Source of the DNA: Imperialibacter sp040222385
GTDB taxonomy: Bacteria > Bacteroidota > Bacteroidia > Cytophagales > Cyclobacteriaceae
Length of the DNA stretch: 64,000 nt
NCBI RefSeq assembly: GCF_040222385.1
Contig: NZ_JAVKDF010000010.1
Span: forward strand, 62,001 to 126,000
Reading direction: 5' to 3'
Positions 17,121 through 26,351 of the stretch are shown piece after piece. Both the position numbers and the translations under genes were made by a program. Below the pieces are notes generated by a model. The model was not told where the DNA came from. It searched no databases and worked only from the letters and a program-made list of their open reading frames with translations. How positions within the stretch are numbered: position 1 is the stretch's first letter; each line of letters begins with the position of its first letter.

Positions 17121-18188
17121 TTAAAGTGCTGCAAGTGCCGGCTTATAACTGTCAATATTTTCTTTGGTGATGATTTCCAGGGGTAAAAGGGCCTCCTTGG
17201 GTGGAGTTGTCTTAAACACCAGGTAATTGATGAGGTGGCTGATAGACAAGGCGGCTTGCTTGCTTGGGTTTTGATTAATCAGGAAGTTGATATACCCCTC
17301 TTTCAGAAATTGAAGGTTCTTTTCCAGTAAATCATAGCCAACGATTCTACAGCCATTTTTGCCGGTCGCTTTCATAAACTCCACTACCTGATAGGCTTTG
17401 GAGGTGCTTATGTAAACCCCGTGTAACTGTGGATCGCTGAACAGTTTTTTGAGGTCCGCTTCAAAAGAGGGGTTTTCCGGGGCCTCAAGGTTGATGGTGT
17501 TTACCTCCACACTCAATCCGGACATCGAAGCTACATATTCCCGGAAGCCTTTTTCCTTGTCCAAAAGGTGGGCAGAATTTGGCAGATCCTCATGAATATG
17601 TAAGATCGCCAGTTTTTTGCCACTGGCCAGTCCGGGGGAAATCAATTCAGCGGCCAGCCGCCCGCTTTGATACAGGTCTTGCCCGATGAAGGACAATGGA
17701 TGCGGGTGTTCAATGTGTGTGTTGAACAATATATAAGGCACCTCATTTTTATGAAATTTTTCAAAAAACGGCAGCGCTTCCTTATAGAACAGTGGCGCAA
17801 CTACCGCTCCGTCAGGGTTTGAAGCAATGGCCTTTTCAAATGCTTGATTGTAAGATTCTTTATTGTGGAGGTCGTAAAAGTAGTAGTCAATAACAAGGCC
17901 TTGCTGCTGCCATTCCTGCTCGCTTTGTTGCAGGCCTTCATGCGATTGCACCCAGAAAGCGTCAAGCTTGGGGTCGGGCAGCACAGCCGCCACTCTGAAC
18001 GTCCTGTTGAGACCAAGGCTTCTGGCAATGAGGTTAGGCTTGTAGTCGATTTGACCAAGGATGGCATGAACTTTTTCAAGCGCCTTATCGGATACTTTGC
18101 CTCGCTTGTGCAACACCCTATCCACAGTGCCCACAGACACCCCGGCAAGGCGAGCGATATCTTTGATCCGTATATTTTTGTTTTCCAT
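17121..18188 (-). CDS. LacI-family transcriptional regulator (sugar-binding type)
   Basis: 355 residues. The N-terminal HTH IRIKDIARLAGVSVGTVDRV (about 5-24) with the hinge KPNLIARSLGLNR is diagnostic of LacI/GalR. Residues ~65-350 form a periplasmic-binding-protein-like domain (KLAILHIHEDLPNSAH, VYISTSKAYQVVEFMKATGK, RIVGYDLLEKN) related to ribose-type binders. The effector is unknown and no sugar genes are adjacent. It sits between trmD and rplS, an unusual place. A perfect 10-bp palindrome GTATTAATAC 46 bases upstream (18234-18243) could be its own operator. Confidence 0.88.
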   Translation of the reverse strand: MENKNIRIKDIARLAGVSVGTVDRVLHKRGKVSDKALEKVHAILGQIDYKPNLIARSLGLNRTFRVAAVLPDPKLDAFWVQSHEGLQQSEQEWQQQGLVIDYYFYDLHNKESYNQAFEKAIASNPDGAVVAPLFYKEALPFFEKFHKNEVPYILFNTHIEHPHPLSFIGQDLYQSGRLAAELISPGLASGKKLAILHIHEDLPNSAHLLDKEKGFREYVASMSGLSVEVNTINLEAPENPSFEADLKKLFSDPQLHGVYISTSKAYQVVEFMKATGKNGCRIVGYDLLEKNLQFLKEGYINFLINQNPSKQAALSISHLINYLVFKTTPPKEALLPLEIITKENIDSYKPALAAL

Positions 18189-18233
18189 AAAAAATCGAGA
18201 CCTCTAAATAATCAAAAAAACGAAAGATTGTCT

Positions 18234-18243
18234 GTATTAATAC
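18234..18243. promoter_or_regulatory. Short palindrome upstream of the LacI-type gene
   Basis: GTATTAATAC is a perfect 10-bp palindrome 46 bases before the regulator's start codon and inside the short gap before the end of trmD. Autoregulatory operators of LacI-type proteins are palindromes in such positions, but they usually have a central CG, so this is only a candidate. Confidence 0.25.
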
Positions 18244-18268
18244 GGGATAATGTGCTTTTGATGAATGC

Positions 18269-18943
18269 CTACAATAAATTTGGCCTTCTCTCTCTTGTTC
18301 GTTGTAGCGACTGCTCGTGTCTCCAGTCATCAATGAGGGCGTCATTTCCTGAAAGCAACACATCCGGCACTTTCATGCCTTTGTAGTCGGCGGGCCTGCT
18401 GTAAACAGGTGGTGCTATGAGGTCATCCTGAAAGGAGTCGGTAAGTGCAGAGGTTTCGTCGTTTAGCACACCAGGAATCAGCCTGATCACTGCGTCGCAC
18501 ACAATGGCAGCGGCCAATTCTCCTCCTGACAGCACAAAATCACCAACACTGATTTCTCTGGTAACCAGGTGCTGACGTACTCTTTCGTCCACTCCTTTAT
18601 AATGCCCGCAGAGCAAAATCATGTTTCCTTTCATAGCCAGGCCGTTGGCCAGCCTTTGGGTCAGCACCTCCCCATCAGGACTCATATATATAATGTCGTC
18701 GTACGTTCGTTCGGACTTGAGGGCCTGGATACATCGGTCGATGGGTTCTATTTGCAGCACCATTCCCGCTCCCCCGCCGTAGGCGTAATCGTCAACAGTT
18801 TTATGTTTGTTAACGGCGTAGTCTCTCAGGTTGTGTACGTTTACTTCCGTCAGGCCTTTGTCGATGGCTCTTTTGAGAATGCTGTGCTCAAATGGACTTT
18901 TGAGCAGCTCAGGCACACAGGAAATAATATCGAATCTTACCAT
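18269..18943 (-). CDS. trmD: tRNA (guanine-N1)-methyltransferase
   Basis: Methylates G37 next to the anticodon of tRNAs, preventing frameshifts, using S-adenosylmethionine. 224 residues with the SPOUT trefoil-knot motifs LLCGHYKGVDERV, EISVGDFVLSGGE and PVYSRPADYKGMKVPDVLLSG. Third gene of rpsP-rimM-trmD, 6 bases after rimM. Confidence 0.97.
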   Translation of the reverse strand: MVRFDIISCVPELLKSPFEHSILKRAIDKGLTEVNVHNLRDYAVNKHKTVDDYAYGGGAGMVLQIEPIDRCIQALKSERTYDDIIYMSPDGEVLTQRLANGLAMKGNMILLCGHYKGVDERVRQHLVTREISVGDFVLSGGELAAAIVCDAVIRLIPGVLNDETSALTDSFQDDLIAPPVYSRPADYKGMKVPDVLLSGNDALIDDWRHEQSLQRTRERRPNLL

Positions 18944-18949
18944 GACTGA

Positions 18950-19474
18950 CTAAGAATCTAAATATATATCAAGCAAACCGGGTGGAAGCTGTAGGGTAAC
19001 TGACTTGGCCTTTAAATCCACCGCTTTAATAATATCGTCGCTAATTGGCACAAGCACTTCCTTGCCCTGACAATCAATGGCCAGCACGTCGTGCCCGGGA
19101 AAGTTAAGGATGTTTGATATGGTGCCTAATACTTTGCCATCTTCAACAGCCTCTAGCCCTACCAAATTGTGGAAGAAGTATTGTCCGTCCGAAAGCTCCG
19201 GCAGGCTGCTTTCTGGCAGGTACACCTCTGTGCCGGCAAGCTTATCAGCCGCATCCAACGACCTCACTTCATCGAAGCGGGCAATGGCTTTTTTGCCATT
19301 TAGTGACCAATGCTCTAAAAAAAAAGGAACCAGTTCGTTGTTGATCAACAACAGAACTGATTCCAGATTTTTGTAATGCCCAGGGTTGTCCGAATCGATC
19401 CAAACCTGAACATCGCCCTTTGTGCCATGGGTTTTGGTGATTACCCCAAGCTGAAAGCAATCATCCAAATGCAT
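18950..19474 (-). CDS. rimM: 16S rRNA processing protein RimM
   Basis: A 174-residue assembly factor for the 30S head that binds S19. The N-terminal domain shows FQLGVITKTHGTKGDVQVW, a form of the G-x-HGxxG-V motif; the C-terminal PRC-barrel contains YFHNLVGLEAVEDGKVLGTI and GKEVLVPISDDIIKAVD. It begins 5 bases after rpsP and is followed by trmD, the classical order. Confidence 0.96.
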   Translation of the reverse strand: MHLDDCFQLGVITKTHGTKGDVQVWIDSDNPGHYKNLESVLLLINNELVPFFLEHWSLNGKKAIARFDEVRSLDAADKLAGTEVYLPESSLPELSDGQYFFHNLVGLEAVEDGKVLGTISNILNFPGHDVLAIDCQGKEVLVPISDDIIKAVDLKAKSVTLQLPPGLLDIYLDS

Positions 19475-19479
19475 AAGGA

Positions 19480-20172
19480 CTACTCTTCTTTTTTCTCTTC
19501 TGCTTCCGGAGCGTCAGCCTTTGGGGCTTCTTCTGCCGGTGCCTCCGCTTTAGGAGCTTCCTCTGCAGCAGGTGCTTCCGCAACCGGAGCCTCTTCTACA
19601 ACAGGCGTTTCCTCTACCACTGGCGCTGTTTCAGCTACCTCGGCAGCGGGAGTTTCTTCCGCAACCGCTGTTTCTTCTACAGCAGCTTCTTCGCTGGCCT
19701 CTGGTGCAGCAGCAACCTCAGCCTTCTTACGAATAGCTTCAGCTCTTGCCTGGCTCACTTTCGTTTCAGCAGCAAGGCGTGATTTTCTTTCGTCTTCTTT
19801 CTTCTTAGCAAGAGACTCAACTTTACCTGTTACTTTAGAGTCTTGTTGGTTCTTCCACTCTTCGAACTTAGCATCAGCTTGTTCCTGAGTAATGGCTCCT
19901 TTGTTCACACCGATTTGAAGGTGTTTTTTCAAAAGAATGCCTCTGTAAGAAAGCATGGCTCTAACGGTGTCAGAAGGTTGTGCACCTTTCATCACCCAGT
20001 CAAAGGCCTTTTCATCATTCAAAACAATTGTTGCCGGATTGGTATTTGGATTGTACGTTCCCAATTTCTCGATGAACTTACCATCACGTGGCGAAGTACT
20101 GTTGGCCACAACCACATCAAACATTGCAAGTTTTTTACGTCCTCGACGTGTTAACCTGATTTTAACTGCCAT
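19480..20172 (-). CDS. rpsP: 30S ribosomal protein S16 with long acidic C-terminal tail
   Basis: The first ~80 residues are a normal S16 (VKIRLTRRGRKKLAMFDVVV, DGKFIEKLGTYNPN, GAQPSDTVRAMLSYRG). A helical, charged middle part (about 95-150) is followed by ~80 residues built mainly of Ala, Glu, Pro and Val in degenerate EEAP/EETP repeats, ending EAEEKKEE. At 230 residues it is nearly three times the E. coli protein (82). Tails of this kind occur in Bacteroidota S16; their function is unknown. First gene of rpsP-rimM-trmD with its own promoter. Confidence 0.96.
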   Translation of the reverse strand: MAVKIRLTRRGRKKLAMFDVVVANSTSPRDGKFIEKLGTYNPNTNPATIVLNDEKAFDWVMKGAQPSDTVRAMLSYRGILLKKHLQIGVNKGAITQEQADAKFEEWKNQQDSKVTGKVESLAKKKEDERKSRLAAETKVSQARAEAIRKKAEVAAAPEASEEAAVEETAVAEETPAAEVAETAPVVEETPVVEEAPVAEAPAAEEAPKAEAPAEEAPKADAPEAEEKKEE

Positions 20173-20225
20173 TTTTTGTTCGTTTTATTTAATCTCTTCC
20201 GGAACCCGTCCGGAAAATTGGATCG

Positions 20226-20254
20226 CAAAGTTAGTGATTTTTTTGTAAAAGCAA
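20226..20254 (-). promoter_or_regulatory. Promoter of the rpsP-rimM-trmD operon
   Basis: Minus strand: TTG (20254-20252), 18 bases, perfect -7 box TAACTTTG (20233-20226). The rpsP ATG is 54 bases downstream. Confidence 0.65.
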
Positions 20255-20441
20255 CTCATCTACAGCAAATTGATAACTGGTTCGGCAGTGAAATGTGCGG
20301 ATGACTTTAACTGCCCGTCGGTTGGACTAGAAAAATGAGCCTTTAAATCAAAATAGCATGCATATTTGTTAAAACGAATATACAGTTTTAATACGTTTAA
20401 TGTATTATATACCTTTACCTAATTAAACGTCACCCAAGAAC

Positions 20442-23165
20442 ATGGATAAATATTCCTATATCGCCAACGCACACTCGTCTTACATCGATGAACTATACCA
20501 AAGTTACAAACAAGACCCTGAGTCAGTAGACATTACCTGGCAGAAATTTTTTGAGGGATTTGAGTTTTCTCAATCGAAGTATGGAGAAAATGGTCAAGCC
20601 GCCACTACCTCCGGAGGCGTGTCGGACAAAGAGATCGCCGTTAGTAATCTTATTCATGCCTACAGAACACGTGGCCACCTTAAATCCAAAACCAATCCGG
20701 TAAGGGAAAGGAAGGATCGGAAGGCCTTACTTGACCTTAGTGACTTCGGGTTGTCGGAAGCGGATCTTGATGTTGAGTTTCAGTCGGGGGCGACGATTGG
20801 TATTGGGAAAGCGACGCTTAGGAAAATTGTTGAGTCGCTTAAGCAGATTTACGAAGGGGCCGTCGGCTTCGAATATATGTATATCAGGGAGCCGGATATT
20901 TTGGAGTGGTACAAAAAGAAGGTGGAATTCGACGCCTTGAATTTTAACCCTTCTATTGACGAGAAAAAAAGGATACTAAGGAAGCTGAACGAGGCGGTTG
21001 TTTTCGAGAATTTCCTTCACACTAAATATGTAGGTCAAAAGAGATTCTCTCTGGAGGGTGGCGAAACAACAATAGCAGCACTTGACGCAATAATTAATAA
21101 AGGAGCTGAACTGGGTGTACAGGAAGTGATGATAGGCATGGCTCACCGGGGTAGGCTGAATGTGCTGGCTAATATCATGGGCAAAACCTATGAGCAGATA
21201 TTCAATGAGTTTGAGGGGAATGCCGCCACCGACCAGACAATGGGCGATGGCGATGTAAAATACCATATGGGTTACTCCAGCCAGATAGTAACGCCATCAG
21301 GAAACACCGTCGATCTCAGGCTGGCACCCAACCCATCTCACCTCGAGGCGGTTGATCCGTTAGTGGAAGGGTTTCTGAGAGCAAAGGTCGACCGGGAATT
21401 CAAAAACGATGCGACCAAAGTGCTTCCGATTCTTATTCATGGAGATGCGGCGGTAGCTGGCCAGGGCATAGTATACGAAGTGGTTCAAATGAGTAAGCTG
21501 GATGGTTATACCACAGGTGGTACTATTCACTTTGTTATCAATAACCAAGTAGGCTTTACAACAGACTTCGACGACGCCAGATCCAGTATCTACTGTACGG
21601 ATGTGGCTAAAGTAATTGACTCGCCCGTGCTTCACGTAAATGGTGATCAGCCTGAGGCAGTTATTTTCTGCGTTAACCTGGCTGTGGAGTTCAGACAGAA
21701 ATTCCAGAGAGACGTGTTTATTGATATGGTGTGCTACCGTCGTCATGGGCACAACGAAAGTGATGAGCCGAAATTCACCCAGCCATCGCTTTATAATATC
21801 ATATCGAAGCACCCGAACCCAAGAGAAGTATATAACAAACACCTGATAGAAAGAGGCGATGTGGATGCCCAGCTAGCCGACAAAATGGATTCTGAATTCA
21901 GAGACCTTTTGCAGGACCGACTCAACATGGTGAAGCAAAAGCCGCTCCCTTATCAATATTCCCCAATGGAGAAGGAGTGGCAGGAGCTAAGAATTTCAAA
22001 GCCAGATGATTTTGAAAACCCACCGAAAACTTCTGTTGATCAGAAAGTAATCGATAAAGTAGGCAAGGCGCTCACAACTATTCCAAAGGGCTTCAAGCCA
22101 TTGAAGCAAATTGACAAAGTGCTGAAGCAGCGTACCGAGATGATTTTCGAAGAGAAGTCCGTCAACTGGGCTACTGCTGAACTACTGGCTTATGGATCGC
22201 TGCTTCTTGAGAAAAAGATTGTCAGAATGACTGGCCAGGATGTGCAAAGGGGCACGTTTTCTCACAGGCACTCAGTGTTGCGTGACAGTGTCACTAACAA
22301 GCCCCATAATAGTTTAGATCATATTGAAGAAGGCCAGGAGAAATTCAGAATCTTCAACTCTCTGCTTTCTGAATTTGGTGTGCTGGGCTTTGAGTTTGGT
22401 TATGCCATGGCCAACCCAAATGCGCTGGTTATTTGGGAGGCTCAGTTTGGTGATTTTGCGAACGGTGCACAAGTAATGACCGACCAGTTCATCGTACCAT
22501 CGTATACGAAGTGGCAGCGCATGAATGGTCTAGTATTGTTGCTACCTCACGGCTACGAAGGTCAGGGGCCAGAACACTCCAATGCCCGCCCTGAGCGATT
22601 CCTTCAGATGTGCTCTGGCAACAACATGTTTTTCTGCAACTTGACTACACCTGCCAATTTCTTCCATATGCTCCGTCGTCAGTTGGTGATGCCGTTTAGG
22701 ATGCCAGCCGTGCTAATGTCTCCAAAATCTCTGTTCCGTCATCCATTGGTGATGTCGCCAGTGAGCGACTTGACTGATGGTGCCTTTCATGAGGTAATCG
22801 GCGACACAGATGTGAAGGCTAAAGATGTTAAAAAGGTGGTGCTGTGCACTGGCAAAATCTATTTTGACCTTCTCGACGAACGTCAGAAAAGTAATAGAAA
22901 GGATGTTGCCCTTATACGAATCGAGCAGCTTCATCCTTTCCCAAGAAAGAAAATCCTCGCAGAAATCAATAAATACAAAGGAGCCAAACTCGTGTGGGCA
23001 CAGGAAGAACCCGAAAATATGGGTGCCTGGACCTTCTTGTTAAGGATGTTCCCTGAAGTGAGAATGGAATTGGTTTCAAGAAAAGCAGCAGCCTCTCCTG
23101 CCACTGGCTACTACAAACTGCACAACAAAGAGCAGGAAGAGATTGTACAAAAAGCATTTGCATAA
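20442..23165 (+). CDS. sucA: 2-oxoglutarate dehydrogenase E1 component
   Basis: Thiamine-diphosphate enzyme that decarboxylates 2-oxoglutarate and transfers the succinyl group to lipoyl-E2. 907 residues, close to E. coli (933). Visible features are the N-terminal YIDELYQSYKQDPESVD, LNVLANIMGKTYEQIFNEFEG, the ThDP region GDAAVAGQGIVYEVVQMS and VGFTTDFDDARSSIYCTDVAK, the histidine-rich CYRRHGHNESDEP, and the C-terminal VWAQEEPENMGAW. First gene of E1-E2-E3 in this unit; the E2 start is 17 bases after its stop. Confidence 0.97.
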   Translation: MDKYSYIANAHSSYIDELYQSYKQDPESVDITWQKFFEGFEFSQSKYGENGQAATTSGGVSDKEIAVSNLIHAYRTRGHLKSKTNPVRERKDRKALLDLSDFGLSEADLDVEFQSGATIGIGKATLRKIVESLKQIYEGAVGFEYMYIREPDILEWYKKKVEFDALNFNPSIDEKKRILRKLNEAVVFENFLHTKYVGQKRFSLEGGETTIAALDAIINKGAELGVQEVMIGMAHRGRLNVLANIMGKTYEQIFNEFEGNAATDQTMGDGDVKYHMGYSSQIVTPSGNTVDLRLAPNPSHLEAVDPLVEGFLRAKVDREFKNDATKVLPILIHGDAAVAGQGIVYEVVQMSKLDGYTTGGTIHFVINNQVGFTTDFDDARSSIYCTDVAKVIDSPVLHVNGDQPEAVIFCVNLAVEFRQKFQRDVFIDMVCYRRHGHNESDEPKFTQPSLYNIISKHPNPREVYNKHLIERGDVDAQLADKMDSEFRDLLQDRLNMVKQKPLPYQYSPMEKEWQELRISKPDDFENPPKTSVDQKVIDKVGKALTTIPKGFKPLKQIDKVLKQRTEMIFEEKSVNWATAELLAYGSLLLEKKIVRMTGQDVQRGTFSHRHSVLRDSVTNKPHNSLDHIEEGQEKFRIFNSLLSEFGVLGFEFGYAMANPNALVIWEAQFGDFANGAQVMTDQFIVPSYTKWQRMNGLVLLLPHGYEGQGPEHSNARPERFLQMCSGNNMFFCNLTTPANFFHMLRRQLVMPFRMPAVLMSPKSLFRHPLVMSPVSDLTDGAFHEVIGDTDVKAKDVKKVVLCTGKIYFDLLDERQKSNRKDVALIRIEQLHPFPRKKILAEINKYKGAKLVWAQEEPENMGAWTFLLRMFPEVRMELVSRKAAASPATGYYKLHNKEQEEIVQKAFA

Positions 23166-23182
23166 TTAAACCCTAATAAATA

Positions 23183-24703
23183 ATGAGCCTTGAAGTTAAA
23201 ATCCCTGCAGTAGGGGAATCAATAACCGAAGTAACCATTGCCAAGTGGTTAAAGAATGATGGTGACATTGTGGAGAGGGACGAACTTCTGTGTGAGCTGG
23301 AATCTGACAAAGCCACTTTCGAGCTAAACGCTGAGTCAGCCGGGAAAATAAAGATTTTGGTCAAAGAAGGAGAAACTGTTGAAATTGGTGCTGTTATATG
23401 CAGTATTGATACCGATAGTGCAGCTCCTGCAAAAGAAGAGAAAAAGGAAGAAAAGTCAGCGCCGGCTAAAGAGGCGATATCGACTGGTGAGACAATCGAA
23501 ATGCATGTCCCCACGGTTGGCGAGTCTATCAATGAAGTGACCATATCTTCCTGGGTCAAAAAGGACGGCGAAATTGTGCAGCTAGATGAAGTAATCGCTG
23601 AAATTGAATCTGACAAAGCCACTTTTGAACTCACTGCCGAAGCTACAGGCAAGCTTCAGGTCATCGCCAAGGAAGGAGAAACACTTGAGATAGGTGCTTT
23701 AATATGCAAAATTGAAGTAATGGAAGGTGCGGTTGCTAAAGAGGAGGCCAAAAGTCCTGCTCCGGCTGCTGCTCCTGCAACATCAAGCAGTTCATCTTAT
23801 GCAGCTGGGCATGCATCTCCGGCAGCAGCAAAGCTTATGGCAGAGAAAGGACTTTCTGCCTCTGATGTGAAAGCAACCGGAGTTGACGGACGTATCACGA
23901 AAGAAGATGCCATGAAAGCTGAAAAGTCGGCAGCTCCAAAATCTGATGCTGGCAAGCCAGCAGCTCCATCCTATGCCGCACCTCAAATCGGTGGCGGTGT
24001 TTCAAGGGGGCAGAGACGAGAGAAAATGTCCTCTCTTCGCAAGACTATTTCCAGAAGGTTGGTTTCTGTAAAGAACGAGACAGCCATGCTCACTACTTTC
24101 AATGAGGTGAACATGGGCCCGGTAATGGAATTGAGAAAAAAATACAAAGACAGCTTCAAAGAAAAGTACGAAGTTGGCCTGGGCTTTATGTCATTCTTTA
24201 CCAAAGCAATTACAATGGCCTTGAAAGAGTGGCCTGCCGTAAACGCACAGATCGACGGGGAAGAAATCGTGTATAACGATTATGCCGACGTTTCGATAGC
24301 GGTATCCACGCCAAAAGGTCTTGTTGTGCCGGTAATAAGAAATGCCGAAGCACTTAGCTTCGATCAAATAGAAAAGGAAATAGTGAGACTGGCATTGAAA
24401 GCCAGAGACGGAAAGTTGAGCATAGACGAAATGCAAGGCGGCACATTCACCATTACCAATGGAGGTATTTTTGGCTCCATGCTTTCTACACCTATTATTA
24501 ATGCGCCCCAGGCTGCTATTCTGGGTATGCACAATATCGTAGAAAGGGCTGTTGTGGAAAACGGCCAGGTAGTGGTCAGGCCGATCATGTACGTGGCCCT
24601 CTCTTACGATCACCGCATCATTGATGGTCGTGAGTCTGTCAGCTTCCTTGTACGTGTGAAGCAACTGCTCGAAGATCCTAGCAGGCTTCTTCTGGGAGTG
24701 TAA
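23183..24703 (+). CDS. sucB: Dihydrolipoyl succinyltransferase (E2) with two lipoyl domains
   Basis: 506 residues with two N-terminal lipoyl domains, whose lipoylated lysines are Lys43 and Lys145, each within ESDKATFEL. Then come an Ala/Pro linker, a peripheral-subunit-binding domain (ASPAAAKLMAEKGLSASDVK, VDGRITKEDAM) and a catalytic domain ending in YDHRIIDGRESV with the active-site His. E. coli SucB has one lipoyl domain; two is common in Bacteroidota. Being between E1 and E3 genes supports 2-oxoglutarate over pyruvate specificity. Confidence 0.95.
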   Translation: MSLEVKIPAVGESITEVTIAKWLKNDGDIVERDELLCELESDKATFELNAESAGKIKILVKEGETVEIGAVICSIDTDSAAPAKEEKKEEKSAPAKEAISTGETIEMHVPTVGESINEVTISSWVKKDGEIVQLDEVIAEIESDKATFELTAEATGKLQVIAKEGETLEIGALICKIEVMEGAVAKEEAKSPAPAAAPATSSSSSYAAGHASPAAAKLMAEKGLSASDVKATGVDGRITKEDAMKAEKSAAPKSDAGKPAAPSYAAPQIGGGVSRGQRREKMSSLRKTISRRLVSVKNETAMLTTFNEVNMGPVMELRKKYKDSFKEKYEVGLGFMSFFTKAITMALKEWPAVNAQIDGEEIVYNDYADVSIAVSTPKGLVVPVIRNAEALSFDQIEKEIVRLALKARDGKLSIDEMQGGTFTITNGGIFGSMLSTPIINAPQAAILGMHNIVERAVVENGQVVVRPIMYVALSYDHRIIDGRESVSFLVRVKQLLEDPSRLLLGV

Positions 24704-24736
24704 ACCCGTTACTATTTTTTAATTAAAACAAACAAC

Positions 24737-26131
24737 ATGGATTATCAGGTAACAGTAATTGGTTCAGGACCCGGCGGATATGTAGCAGCCATCAGGTGTG
24801 CGCAGTTGGGCTTAAAAACGGCGATTATTGAGAAATATGATAGCCTGGGAGGCACTTGTCTTAATGTCGGTTGTATTCCATCTAAGGCACTCCTTGATTC
24901 AAGCGAGCACTTTCACAATGCAGCGCACACATTTAAGGAGCATGGAATCGATATTCCTCAGCCGAAAGTGAATCTGAAGCAAATGATAGCCAGGAAAACG
25001 GACGTGGTGAAGCAAAATACCGACGGTATCAACTTTCTGATGAAGAAGAACAAGATTGATGTTTTTCATGGCATGGGTTCCTTTATAGACAAGAACACCA
25101 TCAAAGTTTCCGGGAAAGAGGAAAAGAAGATTACCACTGAGAAAGTAATCATTGCTACCGGCTCCAAGCCCGCCAACCTTCCATTTATTAAACTGGATAA
25201 GAAAAGGGTCATTACAAGTACTGAAGCCCTTGAATTGAGCGAAGTGCCTAAGCACATGATAGTGATAGGAGGCGGTGTAATAGGCGTGGAGTTGGGTTCT
25301 GTGTACGCAAGGTTAGGGGCCAAAGTGTCAGTTGTTGAGTTCCTCGATAGCCTCATTCCGACGATGGATTCGACTATGGGTAAAGAGCTTCAAAAGTCTC
25401 TAAAGGGGCTTGGCATGGAATTTTACCTGTCACATAAGGTGACGGCGGTAGAGGCCAAAGGCAAGGAAGTTACCGTGACAGCAGAAACCTCAAAAGGTGA
25501 AAAGGTAGACCTCAAAGGAGACTATTGCCTGGTGTCGATAGGAAGGAAGGCTTACACTGAAGGACTTGGCCTGGACAAAGCTGGGGTGAAAGTAACCGAC
25601 AGAGGACTGGTTGAAGTGGATGATCACTTGAGAACAAATGTGGACAATATTTGGGCAATCGGCGATGTGATCAAGGGTGCCATGCTTGCTCACAAGGCCG
25701 AGGAGGAAGGTGTATTTGTAGCTGAAACCATTATGGGGCAGAAGCCTCACATTAATTACAACCTGATCCCAGGTGTCGTATACACCTGGCCGGAAGTGGC
25801 CGCTGTGGGCTACACCGAGGAGCAGCTTAAAGATCAGAAAAAAGAATATAAGGTCGGAAAGTTTCCGTTCAAGGCGCTTGGCAGAGCCAGAGCATCAGGC
25901 GATGTGGACGGACTGGTAAAGGTATTGGCCGACAAGCAAACGGATGAAATACTAGGCATTCACATCGTTGGTGCCAGAGCGGCCGATATGATTGCTGCTG
26001 GCGTCACAGCCATGGAATTCAGGGCCTCTGCTGAGGATGTGTCACGCATGTCGCACGCACACCCTACTTATATGGAGGCCGTAAAGGAAGCATGTTTGGC
26101 CGCAACGGACAACAGGCCAATTCACATGTAA
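24737..26131 (+). CDS. lpdA: Dihydrolipoyl dehydrogenase (E3)
   Basis: FAD/NAD disulfide oxidoreductase that reoxidises dihydrolipoamide. 464 residues: N-terminal FAD motif VIGSGPGGYVAAIRCAQLG, redox-active pair Cys41/Cys46 in GGTCLNVGCIPSK, NAD motif VIGGGVIGVELGSVYARLG, and the C-terminal catalytic HAHPTYMEAVKEA. Last of three genes encoding the whole 2-oxoglutarate dehydrogenase complex, 33 bases after E2, and followed by a terminator. Confidence 0.96.
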   Translation: MDYQVTVIGSGPGGYVAAIRCAQLGLKTAIIEKYDSLGGTCLNVGCIPSKALLDSSEHFHNAAHTFKEHGIDIPQPKVNLKQMIARKTDVVKQNTDGINFLMKKNKIDVFHGMGSFIDKNTIKVSGKEEKKITTEKVIIATGSKPANLPFIKLDKKRVITSTEALELSEVPKHMIVIGGGVIGVELGSVYARLGAKVSVVEFLDSLIPTMDSTMGKELQKSLKGLGMEFYLSHKVTAVEAKGKEVTVTAETSKGEKVDLKGDYCLVSIGRKAYTEGLGLDKAGVKVTDRGLVEVDDHLRTNVDNIWAIGDVIKGAMLAHKAEEEGVFVAETIMGQKPHINYNLIPGVVYTWPEVAAVGYTEEQLKDQKKEYKVGKFPFKALGRARASGDVDGLVKVLADKQTDEILGIHIVGARAADMIAAGVTAMEFRASAEDVSRMSHAHPTYMEAVKEACLAATDNRPIHM

Positions 26132-26148
26132 AAAACTGATTGAACTTA

Positions 26149-26181
26149 AAAAAAGCCACTCTCACAGGGTGGCTTTTTTAT
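26149..26181 (+). terminator. Rho-independent terminator after lpdA
   Basis: GCCAC (26155-26159) and GTGGC (26169-26173) with flanking A and T runs extend the stem; T7 follows. It ends the sucA-sucB-lpdA transcript. Confidence 0.8.
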
Positions 26182-26272
26182 TGGTATCCAGTCGACTGAT
26201 GAGATTCTTTGAGCAGACAAGGCCCGCTTGTCAGTCATCTTCATTTTTCTTGTCCATCTTTCCGAAATCTCT

Positions 26273-26303
26273 TTTGATAATCGGGCGGTGGCATATAACT
26301 TTG
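26273..26303 (+). promoter_or_regulatory. Promoter of carB
   Basis: TTTG (26273-26276), 19 bases, TAACTTTG (26296-26303): a textbook Bacteroidota promoter. The carB ATG is at 26352, giving a leader of ~40 bases. No attenuator hairpin is seen in it. Confidence 0.75.
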
Positions 26304-26351
26304 CCGGGATTTGTGAATTGCTAACCCTCCTTTTAACGATACATTCTAAAG

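Noticed and set aside
19376..19888. A long Ser/Ala-rich open frame on the plus strand opposite rpsP and rimM
   Set aside because: It is the antisense of the repetitive Glu/Ala/Pro tail of S16, whose biased codons leave the opposite strand open; no start context or homology.
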